Positions 53,652 to 63,021 of a stretch of DNA of 64,000 nt are shown here, piece by piece. Source of the DNA: Akkermansiaceae bacterium (GTDB taxonomy: Bacteria > Verrucomicrobiota > Verrucomicrobiia > Verrucomicrobiales > Akkermansiaceae); assembly GCA_019634595.1 (NCBI GenBank), contig JAHCBC010000002.1:620001-684000 (forward strand). The letters run 5' to 3'. The position numbers and the translations under genes were made by a program. Each line of letters starts with the position of its first letter. Within the stretch, counting starts at the first letter, position 1. The notes below the pieces were generated by a model that saw only the letters and a list, made by a program, of their open reading frames with translations, did no database searches and was not told where the DNA came from.

Positions 53652-54905
53652 ATGATCTCCCGAATCGTACCCGCCGCCTTCGCGGCAGTCGCCCTCTCCG
53701 CCTCAGCCGTCCAGGCCCAGGAAACCGTCAAGGTCGGCGTCCTCCACTCCCTCTCCGGTACCATGGCGATCAGCGAAACCTCGCTGCGCGACGTGTTGCT
53801 CTTCACCTTCGATGAAATCAACGCCAACGGTGGTGTCCTCGGCAAAAAGATCGAGCCGGTGGTTGCGGACGGAGCATCGAACTGGCCGCTCTTCGCGGAG
53901 AAGGCGAAGCAGCTCCTCGACCAGGACAAGGTGGCCGTGACCTTCGGCTGCTGGACCTCCGTTTCCCGGAAGTCCGTCCTCCCTGTCTATGAGGAGAAGA
54001 AGGGCCTGCTCTTCTACCCGGTGCAGTATGAGGGTGAGGAGATGTCCCCGAACATTTTCTACACCGCGGAGGCGGTCAACCAGCAGGCCACCCCGGCCGT
54101 GGACTACCTCCTCGCGGAAGGTAAGAAGAAATTCTACCTCCTGGGTTCCGACTACGTCTATCCGCAGACCACCAACCTGGTTCTCCTCGAGTATCTCCTG
54201 AGCAAGGGAGTGCCGCTCGAGAACATCGGCGGGGGCTTCACCAAGGATGGTGACGGCAAGATCATCTCCGCCGGCAAATACACGCCCTTCGGCCACACCG
54301 ACTACCAACAGATCGTTTCCGAGATCAAACAGTTCTGCGCCTCCGGTGACGCCGCCATCATCAGCACCCTGAACGGCGACACCAACGTGCCCTTCTTCAA
54401 GGAATACGCCGCCGCCGGCCTCACCGCCGAGACCGCCCCGGTCGTCTCCTTCTCCATCTCCGAGGATGAGTTCCGCGGCCTGCCTGCGAAGCAACTCGTC
54501 GGTCAGCTCGGCTGCTGGACCTACTTCCAGTCCATCAAGAGCCCGGCCAACGCCAAGTTCGTGAAGGACTTCGAGGCATGGCTGCAGAAGACCGACGTTC
54601 CCGGCATCGTCAAGGAAGGCCGCGTGACCTGCTCCCCGATGGTGCTGTCCTACAACGGTGTCTATCTCTGGAAAGCCGCGGTCGAGAAAGCCGGCAGCTT
54701 CGACGTGGACAAGGTTGTCGCGGCCCTCGAGTCCGGCATCTCCTTCGACGGTCCTGGCGGCAAGGTGACCACCCAGAAGAACCACCACCTCACCAAGAAC
54801 GTGTTCATCGGCGAGTCCAAGGCCGACGGGCAGTTCAAGATCCTCAAGGAATACAAGGACGTTGTCGGTGAGCCCTTCCTGAAGGGCACCTTCAAGGCCA
54901 AGTAA
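53652..54905 (+). CDS. urtA: Urea ABC transporter substrate-binding protein UrtA
   Basis: 417 residues. Sec leader (about 1-22), then [20 protein letters not shown], the diagnostic UrtA start, [19 protein letters not shown], and [15 protein letters not shown] near the C-terminus. Periplasmic (type I binding fold, LivJ-like), delivering urea to UrtBC. It is last in the cluster, behind the porin, rather than first as in the usual urtABCDE order. A strong terminator follows. Confidence 0.95.
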   Translation: MISRIVPAAFAAVALSASAVQAQETVKVGVLHSLSGTMAISETSLRDVLLFTFDEINANGGVLGKKIEPVVADGASNWPLFAEKAKQLLDQDKVAVTFGCWTSVSRKSVLPVYEEKKGLLFYPVQYEGEEMSPNIFYTAEAVNQQATPAVDYLLAEGKKKFYLLGSDYVYPQTTNLVLLEYLLSKGVPLENIGGGFTKDGDGKIISAGKYTPFGHTDYQQIVSEIKQFCASGDAAIISTLNGDTNVPFFKEYAAAGLTAETAPVVSFSISEDEFRGLPAKQLVGQLGCWTYFQSIKSPANAKFVKDFEAWLQKTDVPGIVKEGRVTCSPMVLSYNGVYLWKAAVEKAGSFDVDKVVAALESGISFDGPGGKVTTQKNHHLTKNVFIGESKADGQFKILKEYKDVVGEPFLKGTFKAK

Positions 54906-54928
54906 TTCCGGACTGCTTCACCCTCACA

Positions 54929-54960
54929 CCCCTGTCCGGGTTATCCGGGCAGGGGTTTTT
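54929..54960 (+). terminator. Terminator of urtA
   Basis: CCCCTG (54929-54934) pairs with CAGGGG (54950-54955), extended by inner CCGG pairing, and TTTTT follows. 24 bp after the urtA stop. Confidence 0.88.
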
Positions 54961-55024
54961 CGTGCCTGTCCTCCCGGGAATGATTCCGATTTACCCCGGG
55001 CGGAATCGGGCGATGCTAGCCGGT

Positions 55025-55921
55025 ATGGCAGGGAAAACGAAAGCTGCGGTCGCAGGGGTGACCGGTTTGGTCGGGCGCGGTCTCCCCGTGCTGCTCGCGG
55101 AGCGGGGTTTTTCCGTCACGGGGATCAGCCGGGCCGGAACCGGGGATGTCCCGGGAGTGGATTGCTGGCAAAGGCCGGACGCCCTGGACCTCTCCGGCCA
55201 TCAGGCGGTCATCAACCTGGCGGGCGAACCCGTGAACCAGAGATGGACGGAGGAGCGGAAGAAGCGCTTCCGGGAAAGCCGGGTTGCCTACACCGGAAAG
55301 CTCGTCGCCGCCATCGGCCGGCTGCCGGAAGGGGAGCGGCCGGAGGTCCTGGTGAATGCCTCCGCCGTCGGCTACTACGGCAACCGCGGGGATGAATTTC
55401 TGGCGGAATCCGCCGGACCCGGTGACGGCTATCTCGCGGACCTCTGCAAGGACTGGGAGGCCGCCGCCTTGGGGGCCGAAAAATTCGGCGTACGGGTGGT
55501 CATGGTCCGCATTGGGCTGGTTCTCGGAAAAGAAGGTGGGGCCTACCGGCAGTTGCGGGGCATTTTCCGCCTGGGGATCGGCGGCAGGCTGGGGGATGGC
55601 CGGCAGTGGATGCCATGGATCCACGTTGACGATCTCCGCCGGGGGATCGTCCACGCGGTGATCTCCCGTACCATCCACGGTCCCGTGAACGGCACCGCGC
55701 CCACACCGGAACGGAATGCGGATTTCACCAAAAAATTCGCCGCCGCCGTGCACCGGCCCGCATTTCTTCCTGTGCCTGGCTTTGCCCTGAAGCTGGCTTT
55801 CGGGGAGTTCGCGCAGGCCCTGCTGGACAGCAGCCGGGCGGTGCCCTCCGCGCTGGTGGCGGACGGTTTCGTGTTCCGCTTCGGCGCGCTGGAGGATGCC
55901 CTCGCCGATCTGGCGGAGTAG
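55025..55921 (+). CDS. TIGR01777-type SDR epimerase
   Basis: 298 residues from the ATG at 55025; upstream in-frame ATGs would add a Pro-rich stretch. NAD(P)-binding start AVAGVTGLVGRGLPVLLAER, then VINLAGEPVNQRW, VNASAVGYYGNRGDE (with catalytic Tyr), RIGLVLGKEGG and MPWIHVDDLRRGI. This is the YfcH-like family whose substrate is unknown, sometimes linked to cell division (SulA-like name). It follows the urtA terminator and stands alone. Confidence 0.9.
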   Translation: MAGKTKAAVAGVTGLVGRGLPVLLAERGFSVTGISRAGTGDVPGVDCWQRPDALDLSGHQAVINLAGEPVNQRWTEERKKRFRESRVAYTGKLVAAIGRLPEGERPEVLVNASAVGYYGNRGDEFLAESAGPGDGYLADLCKDWEAAALGAEKFGVRVVMVRIGLVLGKEGGAYRQLRGIFRLGIGGRLGDGRQWMPWIHVDDLRRGIVHAVISRTIHGPVNGTAPTPERNADFTKKFAAAVHRPAFLPVPGFALKLAFGEFAQALLDSSRAVPSALVADGFVFRFGALEDALADLAE

Positions 55922-56018
55922 CATCCAGGTTCATGCCGGGCGGAGCGGTTCATAAGATTCCCTCATCCGGACGTTTTTGCTTTTCACAAGTTGGCTTGCC
56001 GGGGAATGATTTGAGACG

Positions 56019-57764
56019 ATGACCGTATTCTCGATTCTGGCCGCGGGTGCGACCGATGTCTCGCCCCTTTTCGCCTTGCTCAGCCTGGTGCTGATCTTCG
56101 CGGTGCTGATGTCCCTGTTGCTGGCGAAGTTGAAACAAAACTTCCTCATCGGCTACCTGATCTGCGGCGTCATCATCGCGAACGCCGGCCTGCTGGGCTT
56201 CATCCCCGGGCAGGAGGCGGAGATGGACAAGGTCATCTCCCACCTCGCGGAACTGGGCATCATCTTGCTGATGTTCACCCTCGGGATCGAGTTCTCCCTT
56301 GCCGAGCTGAAGCACCTCTGGCGGGTGTCTTTGATGGGCGGCGGCATCCAGGTGGGCACCATCTCCCTGGTCGGCGCACTGATCATCTGGGCGTCCACCT
56401 CGTTTCCCGGAGCGGAGATCATCGTGCTCGCGGTGTCGGTGGCGCTCAGCTCCACCGCCGTGTCCATGAAGTCCTTCCAGGACATGGGCCAGCCGAACAA
56501 TCCTTCCGCCAGGACCGCGCTGGCCATCGCCCTGTTCGATGACATCGTGGTCATCCTTTTCCTGCTCATCCTTCCTGCTCTCTATGGTGCCAGCAGCGAC
56601 CATCCGGTGCCGGTGGAAATCGCGCTGGCCATCGGCAAGGGCGTGCTTTTCCTCGGCGGTGCGCTGCTCATCGGGAAATTCGGCATCACGCCGCTGCTGC
56701 ACGCCGTCGCCCGCACCCGCAGCCGCGAGCTGTTCACGCTCGCCGTGGTCGCCCTCTGCGCGGGCATCGCCGTGCTGGGGGCGGCGCTGAACCTGTCGCC
56801 CGCGCTCGGCGCGTTCGCCGCCGGTGTGGTCGTCAGCGAGTCCATCTACCGCCACCGCATCATGGCGGACATCATGCCGTTCAAGGACCTGTTCCTTGCC
56901 ATCTTCTTCGTCTCCGTCGGCCTCCAGATCAACCTGGAGATCGTGGTCGGTGACTGGATGCGGATCGTCGGCTTCAGCATCCTGATCCTGATGGTGAAAG
57001 GTTTCGTCGCCTACAATGTCGCGCGGATCTTCAAGCTGCGGCTGCGTCCCGCGCTCCTCACCGGTGCCGCCCTCGCCAGCTCCGGGGAGTTCTCCCTCGT
57101 CCTGCTGGCAAAGGCGGCGGACTACCGCCCGGCGGACGAGTCCATCCAGCAGCTCCTCCTCAGTTGCGCCGCGCTCACCATGGCCACCGTCCCGCTCCTC
57201 ATGCGGGGCAGCGGCGGCTTCGGAAAGTTCCTGGAGACGAAATTTGGCCTCGATCAGCGAAAGCACCCGCAGGCGGAGAACCTCACCCCCTCCAGCCACA
57301 TCAAGGAAATCTCCGACCACGCCGTGATCTGCGGTTACGGCCCGGTCGGCCAGGCCCTCAACGAGGCGCTGAAACGCTCCGGCGTGGAAACCCTGATCAT
57401 GGAGCTGAACGCGGACACCGTCCGTTCCCTCAAGGCGAAGGGGCAGCCGGTCCTGTTCGCGGATGCCACCCATCCGGAGGCGCTGGAACTGGCGGGCATC
57501 CACCGCGCCCGCATGGTTGCCTTCACCTTCCCGTCCGTGGAGCTGACGAACGCGGCTGTCCCCATCGTCAGGGAGCACAACCCGGGCATCGTCATCATGG
57601 GACGGGTCAAGTTCGCTTCGGAGATCGAGGCGCTCCGCGACCTCGACATCGACGTCATCCACGACGAGGCGGAAAGCGCCGTCGCCATGATCCACTCCGC
57701 GAGGGAAATCTACCAGCGCGTCACCCTGACCGACCGGGAGATCCGCGAGATCGCCACGCAGTGA
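56019..57764 (+). CDS. CPA2-family cation/proton antiporter with RCK (TrkA-N) domain, YbaL-like
   Basis: 581 residues. About twelve membrane segments in the N-terminal 390 (LKQNFLIGYLICGVIIANAG, SVALSSTAVSMKSFQ, ALFDDIVVILFLLILPALY with the paired Asp of the ion site), then a TrkA-N Rossmann domain: HAVICGYGPVGQALNEALK, VLFADATHPEALELAGI, VIMGRVKFASEIEALRDLDI. Kef/YbaL type, exchanging K+ or Na+ for protons under control of a nucleotide or glutathione adduct. No KefF/G-type partner is nearby. Confidence 0.92.
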   Translation: MTVFSILAAGATDVSPLFALLSLVLIFAVLMSLLLAKLKQNFLIGYLICGVIIANAGLLGFIPGQEAEMDKVISHLAELGIILLMFTLGIEFSLAELKHLWRVSLMGGGIQVGTISLVGALIIWASTSFPGAEIIVLAVSVALSSTAVSMKSFQDMGQPNNPSARTALAIALFDDIVVILFLLILPALYGASSDHPVPVEIALAIGKGVLFLGGALLIGKFGITPLLHAVARTRSRELFTLAVVALCAGIAVLGAALNLSPALGAFAAGVVVSESIYRHRIMADIMPFKDLFLAIFFVSVGLQINLEIVVGDWMRIVGFSILILMVKGFVAYNVARIFKLRLRPALLTGAALASSGEFSLVLLAKAADYRPADESIQQLLLSCAALTMATVPLLMRGSGGFGKFLETKFGLDQRKHPQAENLTPSSHIKEISDHAVICGYGPVGQALNEALKRSGVETLIMELNADTVRSLKAKGQPVLFADATHPEALELAGIHRARMVAFTFPSVELTNAAVPIVREHNPGIVIMGRVKFASEIEALRDLDIDVIHDEAESAVAMIHSAREIYQRVTLTDREIREIATQ

Positions 57765-57775
57765 TTTTCATGACC

Positions 57776-57802
57776 GTGGCTGCGGCGTCCCGCCGCAGCC
57801 AC
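57776..57802. terminator. Hairpin between convergent antiporter and permease genes
   Basis: GTGGCTGCGGC (57776-57786) pairs exactly with GCCGCAGCCAC (57792-57802). Perfect 11-bp stem in the middle of 54 bp between two facing stops. No good T-run on either side, so either a rho-independent terminator of weak type or an RNA-end stabiliser. Confidence 0.6.
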
Positions 57803-57818
57803 TTCCCGCCCCGCCGTT

Positions 57819-59171
57819 TCAGCGGACAGCCTTCGGCTTCAGCACCGCATGCATCACCAGGCTGGCGGCGATGATGGCGCCCGCCACCAGCGGGGCCACG
57901 TGGGCCGTCTGATCCGTTCCGGTGACGGCCCCATGGATGCGGGTCACGATCAGCACCAGGCACACCACCGACCCCAGCGCGGGCACGAACAGCGGGATCT
58001 CAAAGCCACCTTTCTCCTCGCCTTTCCGCAACTTCAGGATGACCAGCGAGGCATTCACGATCACGAAAACGGAAAGCAGCAGCAGCACGGTCGCCTCCGC
58101 GAGCTGCTTCACCCCTCCGGCGAGGATCAGCACGGTGACGATGCCCAGCAGCACGAACACCGCGATATGGGGCGTTCTCCGCACGGCATGCACCTTTCCC
58201 AGCACTTTCGGCATCAGCCCTTGGTGGCTCATGCCGTAGAGCAGGCGGGAACCCATCAGGTTGTTGAGCAGCGCCGTGTTGCCGATGGAGAAGATGGTGA
58301 TGAACAGATAGACCCGGTCCAGTCCCGTGAACCACGGCGCGGCGCGGTGGGCCACCTCCATCAGCGGCGCGGGGCTTTTCGCCAGTTCCTGCCACGGCAT
58401 CACGGATACCGCGGTGATGGCGACCGCCATGTAGATCACCGTCGCGCCGATCATCGCCCCCACCAGCCCGAAGGGGATCGAGCGGCGCGGATCCTTCACC
58501 TCCTCGCTCACGTTCAGGATGTCCTCGAAGCCGATAAACGAGAAAAACGTCAGCACCGCCCCCTGCAGGATCACGATGAAGCTGATGCCCGCGATGCCGA
58601 TGCCCTCCGCCTGCGGTGGCACCTCCAGATAGTCCACGCTCCCCCAGAATTTCATCCCCACCGCGATGATGAACACCAGTCCCCCCACCTCGACGATGGT
58701 GCAGAAAAGGTTCGCCCACATGCTTTCCCGGATGCCCCGGTAGATCACCGCCGCGATGAACACGGCCAGCAGGATCGCCATCAGTTTCACCGGCAGGGCG
58801 ATGCCCAGCTTGATGACCAGCGCCTCCGCGATGGCCTGCAGACCCGTGGCCATGCTGGTCAGGCCGCTCATCATCACGGAGATGCCCACCGCGTAGCTCA
58901 GCCAGCCTTTCCGCATCGCGCGGTCCGTGATGTAGGCCGCCCCTCCCGCCTTCGGGTAACGGCTGCCCAGGCTGGCGTAGGAGAGGCCCGTCAGCAGCGC
59001 GGCCACCATCGCAGCGATGAACGCCAGCCACACCGCGTTCCCCAGCGCTCCCGCCGCCTTGCCGATCAGCGCATAGACTCCTGCCCCCAGCATCGAGCCG
59101 AGGCCATAGAAGAGGATCTGCCACGGGCCGATCGTTTGCGCGAGTTTCGGTGAACCATCCGGACAAGACAT
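57819..59171 (-). CDS. APC-superfamily amino acid permease
   Basis: 450 residues, about twelve membrane segments. Start WQILFYGLGSMLGAGVYALI carries the APC helix-1 motif GxG(A)xY; ALLTGLSYASLGSRYPKAGG is the second family motif, and LTFFSFIGFEDILNVSEEVK the helix-6 segment. YfnA/cationic amino acid transporter-like. Divergent from the DASS symporter with 110 bp between starts, in which I see no clear box. Confidence 0.9.
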   Translation of the reverse strand: MSCPDGSPKLAQTIGPWQILFYGLGSMLGAGVYALIGKAAGALGNAVWLAFIAAMVAALLTGLSYASLGSRYPKAGGAAYITDRAMRKGWLSYAVGISVMMSGLTSMATGLQAIAEALVIKLGIALPVKLMAILLAVFIAAVIYRGIRESMWANLFCTIVEVGGLVFIIAVGMKFWGSVDYLEVPPQAEGIGIAGISFIVILQGAVLTFFSFIGFEDILNVSEEVKDPRRSIPFGLVGAMIGATVIYMAVAITAVSVMPWQELAKSPAPLMEVAHRAAPWFTGLDRVYLFITIFSIGNTALLNNLMGSRLLYGMSHQGLMPKVLGKVHAVRRTPHIAVFVLLGIVTVLILAGGVKQLAEATVLLLLSVFVIVNASLVILKLRKGEEKGGFEIPLFVPALGSVVCLVLIVTRIHGAVTGTDQTAHVAPLVAGAIIAASLVMHAVLKPKAVR

Positions 59172-59281
59172 GGGGCCACGCTAACGGATGTGTGCCGCCG
59201 CTGGAACGCAAATCGCCCCCATGGAGCCAAAAGCCATCGACTTCCGGTCCGGAATCCGTTCTTTCCTCACCAGCCAACGCC

Positions 59282-60769
59282 ATGTCCCAGATGCCGACCA
59301 TGCCCCCCATCCCAGATGATTCCGATGCCGAGGAAGGCTTCGGCTTTGTGAAAATCGCGGGCTGGGTTGGCGGACTCGGACTGCTGGCCGCCGCGTTTCT
59401 CAGCCCGCCGGTGCTCGGGCTTTCCCCGGAAGGCTCGAAGGTCGCACTCCTGTGTTTTGCCATGGCATTGCTGTGGATCACGGAAGGTCTGCCCATCCCG
59501 GCCACCGCGCTGCTGCCCATCGTGATGCTGCCTTTGTTGGGTGTCTCCACCGTCCGGGAGGCAGCCGCACCCTATGCGGACCCCATCATCTATCTCTTTA
59601 TGGGCGGCTTCATGCTTTCCATCGCCATGGCCCGCTGGAACCTGCACCGCCGCATCGCCCTGCGCATCATCCGCATTTTCGGAACGAAGCCCCGCGCCCT
59701 GGTCCTCGGCTTCCTCGTCTCCGCCACCTGCATCAGCTTCGGCGTCAGCAACTCCGCCACCGCCATGATGCTGCTGCCCATCGCGCTGTCCGTCTATGCC
59801 CTCATCAAAGAGTCGCAGGGAGAGACGGCGAGCAAGCACTTTGGCGCGGCCCTCGTGCTCACCGTGGCATACGGCGCGAACATCGGCGGCATGGCCATCC
59901 TCACCAGCACCCCGCCCAACCTCATCCTCAAGGGTTACATGGAGAAGACCCACGGCATCGAGGTGTCCTTTTTCCAGTGGATGAAGCTCGGCATCCCGCT
60001 GGCGATGATCTCGCTGCCGCTGGTCTATTTCATCATCACCCGCTACTGCTTCAAGGTGGTCAACACCGAGGTCCCGGGGCTGAAGGAGGCGCTGGACAAG
60101 GAGGTGGAAAGCCTCGGCCCCATCACCAAGCCGGAGTTGGCCGTGCTCGGCGCCTTCATCCTCGCGGTCACCTGCTGGGTCAGCCGCGAATGGTGGAAAG
60201 GCATCTATCCCAACATCACGGATGAGGTCATCGCCATCGGCTCCGCCTGTTTGCTTTTCCTCATCCCGGTGAACCTGAAGAAAGGCATCTTCATCCTCGA
60301 TTGGGAAAGCGTGAAGAAGCTCCCGTGGGGCGTGCTCGTCATCTTCGGCGGCGGCCTCAGCCTCGCCTCATCGTTCGAGAAAACGAAGCTCGCCGTGGCC
60401 ATGGCATCCGCACTCCACGGCATGGCCGGCTGGCCTCCGCTGGCCATGGTCTTCCTGGTCGTCGCCATCATGATCGCCGCCACCGCGGTCACCAGCAACA
60501 CCGCCACCGCCGCGGCCTTCCTTCCTGTCATCGGCGCATTGGCCGTCGCCATCGACCAACCGGTGCTGCTGCTCGCCGTGCCCGTCGCCATCGCCGCCAG
60601 CGCGGACTTCATGCTGCCGGTGGGCACCCCGCCGAATGCCATCGCCTACGGCTCGGGCCTCGTCAGCCTGCCGGAAATGATGCGGGCCGGCTTCCGTGTG
60701 AACATCCTGTTCGCCATCCTCATCCCCATCCTCATGTGGACCGTCGGCCGCTGGGCGTTCGGGATTTGA
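59282..60769 (+). CDS. DASS (SLC13) family sodium/anion symporter
   Basis: 495 residues from the ATG at 59282; the frame is open further up but without membrane character. About eleven TM segments. Both SNT-type signatures are present: SNSATAMMLLPIAL and, in the second repeat, TSNTATAAAFLPVIGALAVA, with ASADFMLPVGTPPNAIAYGS as the second-half signature. Takes up dicarboxylates, citrate or sulfate with Na+. Substrate is not decided by sequence; the two SNT motifs fit carboxylates. Confidence 0.92.
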   Translation: MSQMPTMPPIPDDSDAEEGFGFVKIAGWVGGLGLLAAAFLSPPVLGLSPEGSKVALLCFAMALLWITEGLPIPATALLPIVMLPLLGVSTVREAAAPYADPIIYLFMGGFMLSIAMARWNLHRRIALRIIRIFGTKPRALVLGFLVSATCISFGVSNSATAMMLLPIALSVYALIKESQGETASKHFGAALVLTVAYGANIGGMAILTSTPPNLILKGYMEKTHGIEVSFFQWMKLGIPLAMISLPLVYFIITRYCFKVVNTEVPGLKEALDKEVESLGPITKPELAVLGAFILAVTCWVSREWWKGIYPNITDEVIAIGSACLLFLIPVNLKKGIFILDWESVKKLPWGVLVIFGGGLSLASSFEKTKLAVAMASALHGMAGWPPLAMVFLVVAIMIAATAVTSNTATAAAFLPVIGALAVAIDQPVLLLAVPVAIAASADFMLPVGTPPNAIAYGSGLVSLPEMMRAGFRVNILFAILIPILMWTVGRWAFGI

Positions 60770-60802
60770 TAGATCCCCGGCATTCCGGCCTTATCGTCCG
60801 GG

Positions 60803-61945
60803 ATGAAACCCTTGCTCGCCCTCCTTCTTGGCATTTCCACCGCGCATGCGGACCTGGAGGCATGGAAGCACGCGGAGAAAAGCGCGGTGGCTCCGGACCA
60901 AGCCCGTCATTCCATCCATTCGTATTTCAACGTCTGCCCGGAAAGCCCGGACGGAAAGCACGTCCTCTACTACACCTCCGCCACGCCGGACGGGGAGAAA
61001 GGCGATCTGCGCATCCTCGAGCGGGCGACGGGGAAGGAAACCGTCATCGCGGAGGGCATCACCTGTGAGGACGCCCACCGCGCCGCCTGCCAGCAGTGGT
61101 CCGGCGGCGGGAAATACGTGCTCTACCACACCCTCACCGACGGCCGCTGGAGCGTCCGCGCTGTGGACATTTCCACGAAACAGGAACGGATGCTGGCGAT
61201 GGACCGGCAGCTCGGCTACGGCTCCGCCACCGGGAAATACGCACCCGTCTATGGCTGCCACTGGAACCCCGGCGCGCACCGGAACCTGGAGATGATCGAT
61301 GTGGCGACGGGAGAGATCACCACTCCCGTCACCGCCGCTCAGACCGTTGCGGAGTATGGGGACTGGATCGACAAAAAGCTCGGCTCACGGGATCTCACCA
61401 TCTTCTTTCCCGTCGTCAGCCCGGACGAATCGAAGGTGTTTTTCAAACCGTGCATCCCCGGTGGCGGCGACAGCTACAAGGGCATGTCCGTCAGCAAGCG
61501 TGATGGAAAGGCGGTCTTTGACCTGAAGGAAGGGAAGTTCATCCGCATGGTGGAATCATGGGGGCATCCCTCCTGGTCGCCGGATTCCATGGGTATCTTC
61601 GAGAAAGCGAACATCCTGATGGATGTGGCCACCGGAAAGAACGGCCCGCGTTTTTCACCATCGTGCTTTTCGGACCATCCCACGCTCGCTCCGGATGCCT
61701 CCGTCTTCGTGACGGATGCGGATGTCACGAAACGTCCCTTCGGAAAACCCGGCCACTGGGCCATCGGTGTCGGCTCCACAACGGCGGATGAGTTCGTCGT
61801 GGTTGATCTTTTCGACAACACGAAGGGAGCGAAAAGCTGGCGGCGCAGCCACCCGCACCCCGCCTTCAGCGCCGATGGGAAGCGGATCTACTACAACGTC
61901 AGCGACGGACCCTGGACCCGCCTGATGGTGGCCGAGGTGAAGTGA
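60803..61945 (+). CDS. Secreted beta-propeller protein (TolB/oligogalacturonate-lyase-like)
   Basis: 380 residues with a short leader ([16 protein letters not shown]). The rest repeats a TolB-like pattern [26 protein letters not shown] and [14 protein letters not shown], each followed by hydrophobic strands, so a six- or seven-bladed propeller is expected. Blade spacing and [13 protein letters not shown] recall oligogalacturonate-lyase-type propellers, but I cannot name the ligand residues with certainty. Enzyme or binding protein; unknown. Confidence 0.65.
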   Translation: MKPLLALLLGISTAHADLEAWKHAEKSAVAPDQARHSIHSYFNVCPESPDGKHVLYYTSATPDGEKGDLRILERATGKETVIAEGITCEDAHRAACQQWSGGGKYVLYHTLTDGRWSVRAVDISTKQERMLAMDRQLGYGSATGKYAPVYGCHWNPGAHRNLEMIDVATGEITTPVTAAQTVAEYGDWIDKKLGSRDLTIFFPVVSPDESKVFFKPCIPGGGDSYKGMSVSKRDGKAVFDLKEGKFIRMVESWGHPSWSPDSMGIFEKANILMDVATGKNGPRFSPSCFSDHPTLAPDASVFVTDADVTKRPFGKPGHWAIGVGSTTADEFVVVDLFDNTKGAKSWRRSHPHPAFSADGKRIYYNVSDGPWTRLMVAEVK

Positions 61946-62006
61946 CTGGGACCGCGGAATTCATTCCGCTCTTGGCGTGCGGCCTTGGTGCTGGTTCGCT
62001 CTGCGC

Positions 62007-62888
62007 ATGGCCGCCCCGCAGAACATCATCGCGCTGGTATATGACTATGACCAGACGCTCAGCCCCCGCTACATGCAGGATGATGTCTTGTTCCCGCAGT
62101 TCGGCATCAACCCGGAGCAATTCTGGAAAAAGTGCAACGCCCTGGTGAGCGACCAGAAATGGGACGGCGAGCTGGCCTACATGAAGTGCCTGCTCGACTA
62201 CCTGGGCATGGACAACGTGACCAATGGCCGCCTCAGCGAGCTGGGCGGCGGGCTGCGCTTTTTCCCCGGCCTGCCGGAGCTTTTCGAGGAACTGCCGAAG
62301 GCCGCGCTGCGCCCGGAACATGAGATGGCGGGCATCAAGGTGGAGCACTACATCATCTCTTCCGGACTCAAGGCGCTGCTGGACGGCTCCCGCCTGAAGG
62401 ACCACGTCCGCGCCATGTTCGGCTGCGAGTTCGGCGAGGATGCGGAGGGCCGCATCAGTTTCCCGAAGCGCGTCATCTCCCACACCTCGAAGACCCAGTT
62501 CCTCTTCCGCATCAACAAGGGCATGCTCCGCTATGATGAGGATGTGAACGATCACATGCCTGCCGACCAGCGGCCCATCCCCTTCGAGAACATGGTCTAT
62601 GTGGGTGACGGCCCGACCGATGTTCCGTGCTTCACCGTCATGGCCCGCAACGGCGGCCAGGGCATTGCGGTTTATAACCCGGAGGACCCCTCCGGGCGTT
62701 CCTTCCGGAAATGCTTCCAGCTTTCCACCCACGCCGGGCGCGTGAAACACATCGCCCCGGCCGACTACCGCCAGGGCTCCCACCTCTGGCTGCTGCTCCA
62801 GGAAATGGTCACCGAGATCGCCGACCGTATCCTCTCCCGCCGCATCGACGAGCGCGAACGCTCGACGGTCGCCGCACCGAAGTTCTGA
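62007..62888 (+). CDS. HAD-superfamily hydrolase (phosphoserine-phosphatase-like)
   Basis: 293 residues from the ATG at 62007. Motif I is [10 protein letters not shown] with both aspartates; motif II the serines in [14 protein letters not shown]; motif [19 protein letters not shown]. The cap between motifs I and II is of the helical C1 type ([16 protein letters not shown]). Conserved in Verrucomicrobiota and Bacteroidetes as an uncharacterised HAD phosphatase. A small perfect hairpin (61954-61969) lies between this gene and the propeller gene. Confidence 0.85.
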   Translation: MAAPQNIIALVYDYDQTLSPRYMQDDVLFPQFGINPEQFWKKCNALVSDQKWDGELAYMKCLLDYLGMDNVTNGRLSELGGGLRFFPGLPELFEELPKAALRPEHEMAGIKVEHYIISSGLKALLDGSRLKDHVRAMFGCEFGEDAEGRISFPKRVISHTSKTQFLFRINKGMLRYDEDVNDHMPADQRPIPFENMVYVGDGPTDVPCFTVMARNGGQGIAVYNPEDPSGRSFRKCFQLSTHAGRVKHIAPADYRQGSHLWLLLQEMVTEIADRILSRRIDERERSTVAAPKF

Positions 62889-63021
62889 GGAGTTCCGGCC
62901 CGGGGAGGCATCGTGCGCCGCGGTTCGGATGCGGGGGTGAAACACCAGCCGCTTGGGAAAAGCAATCCACCGTCAAGGTTTTGGTTTGCCCGAATGGCAT
63001 TTCGCGGCTCGATTCCGGGTG

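Noticed and set aside
61954..61969. GCGGAA-TTCA-TTCCGC hairpin after the propeller gene
   Set aside because: 6-bp stem without T-run; too weak to call a terminator.
62889..63021. Fur box upstream of the ferric-binding protein
   Set aside because: No stretch resembling GATAATGATAATCATTATC with reasonable identity; iron regulation cannot be supported from sequence.
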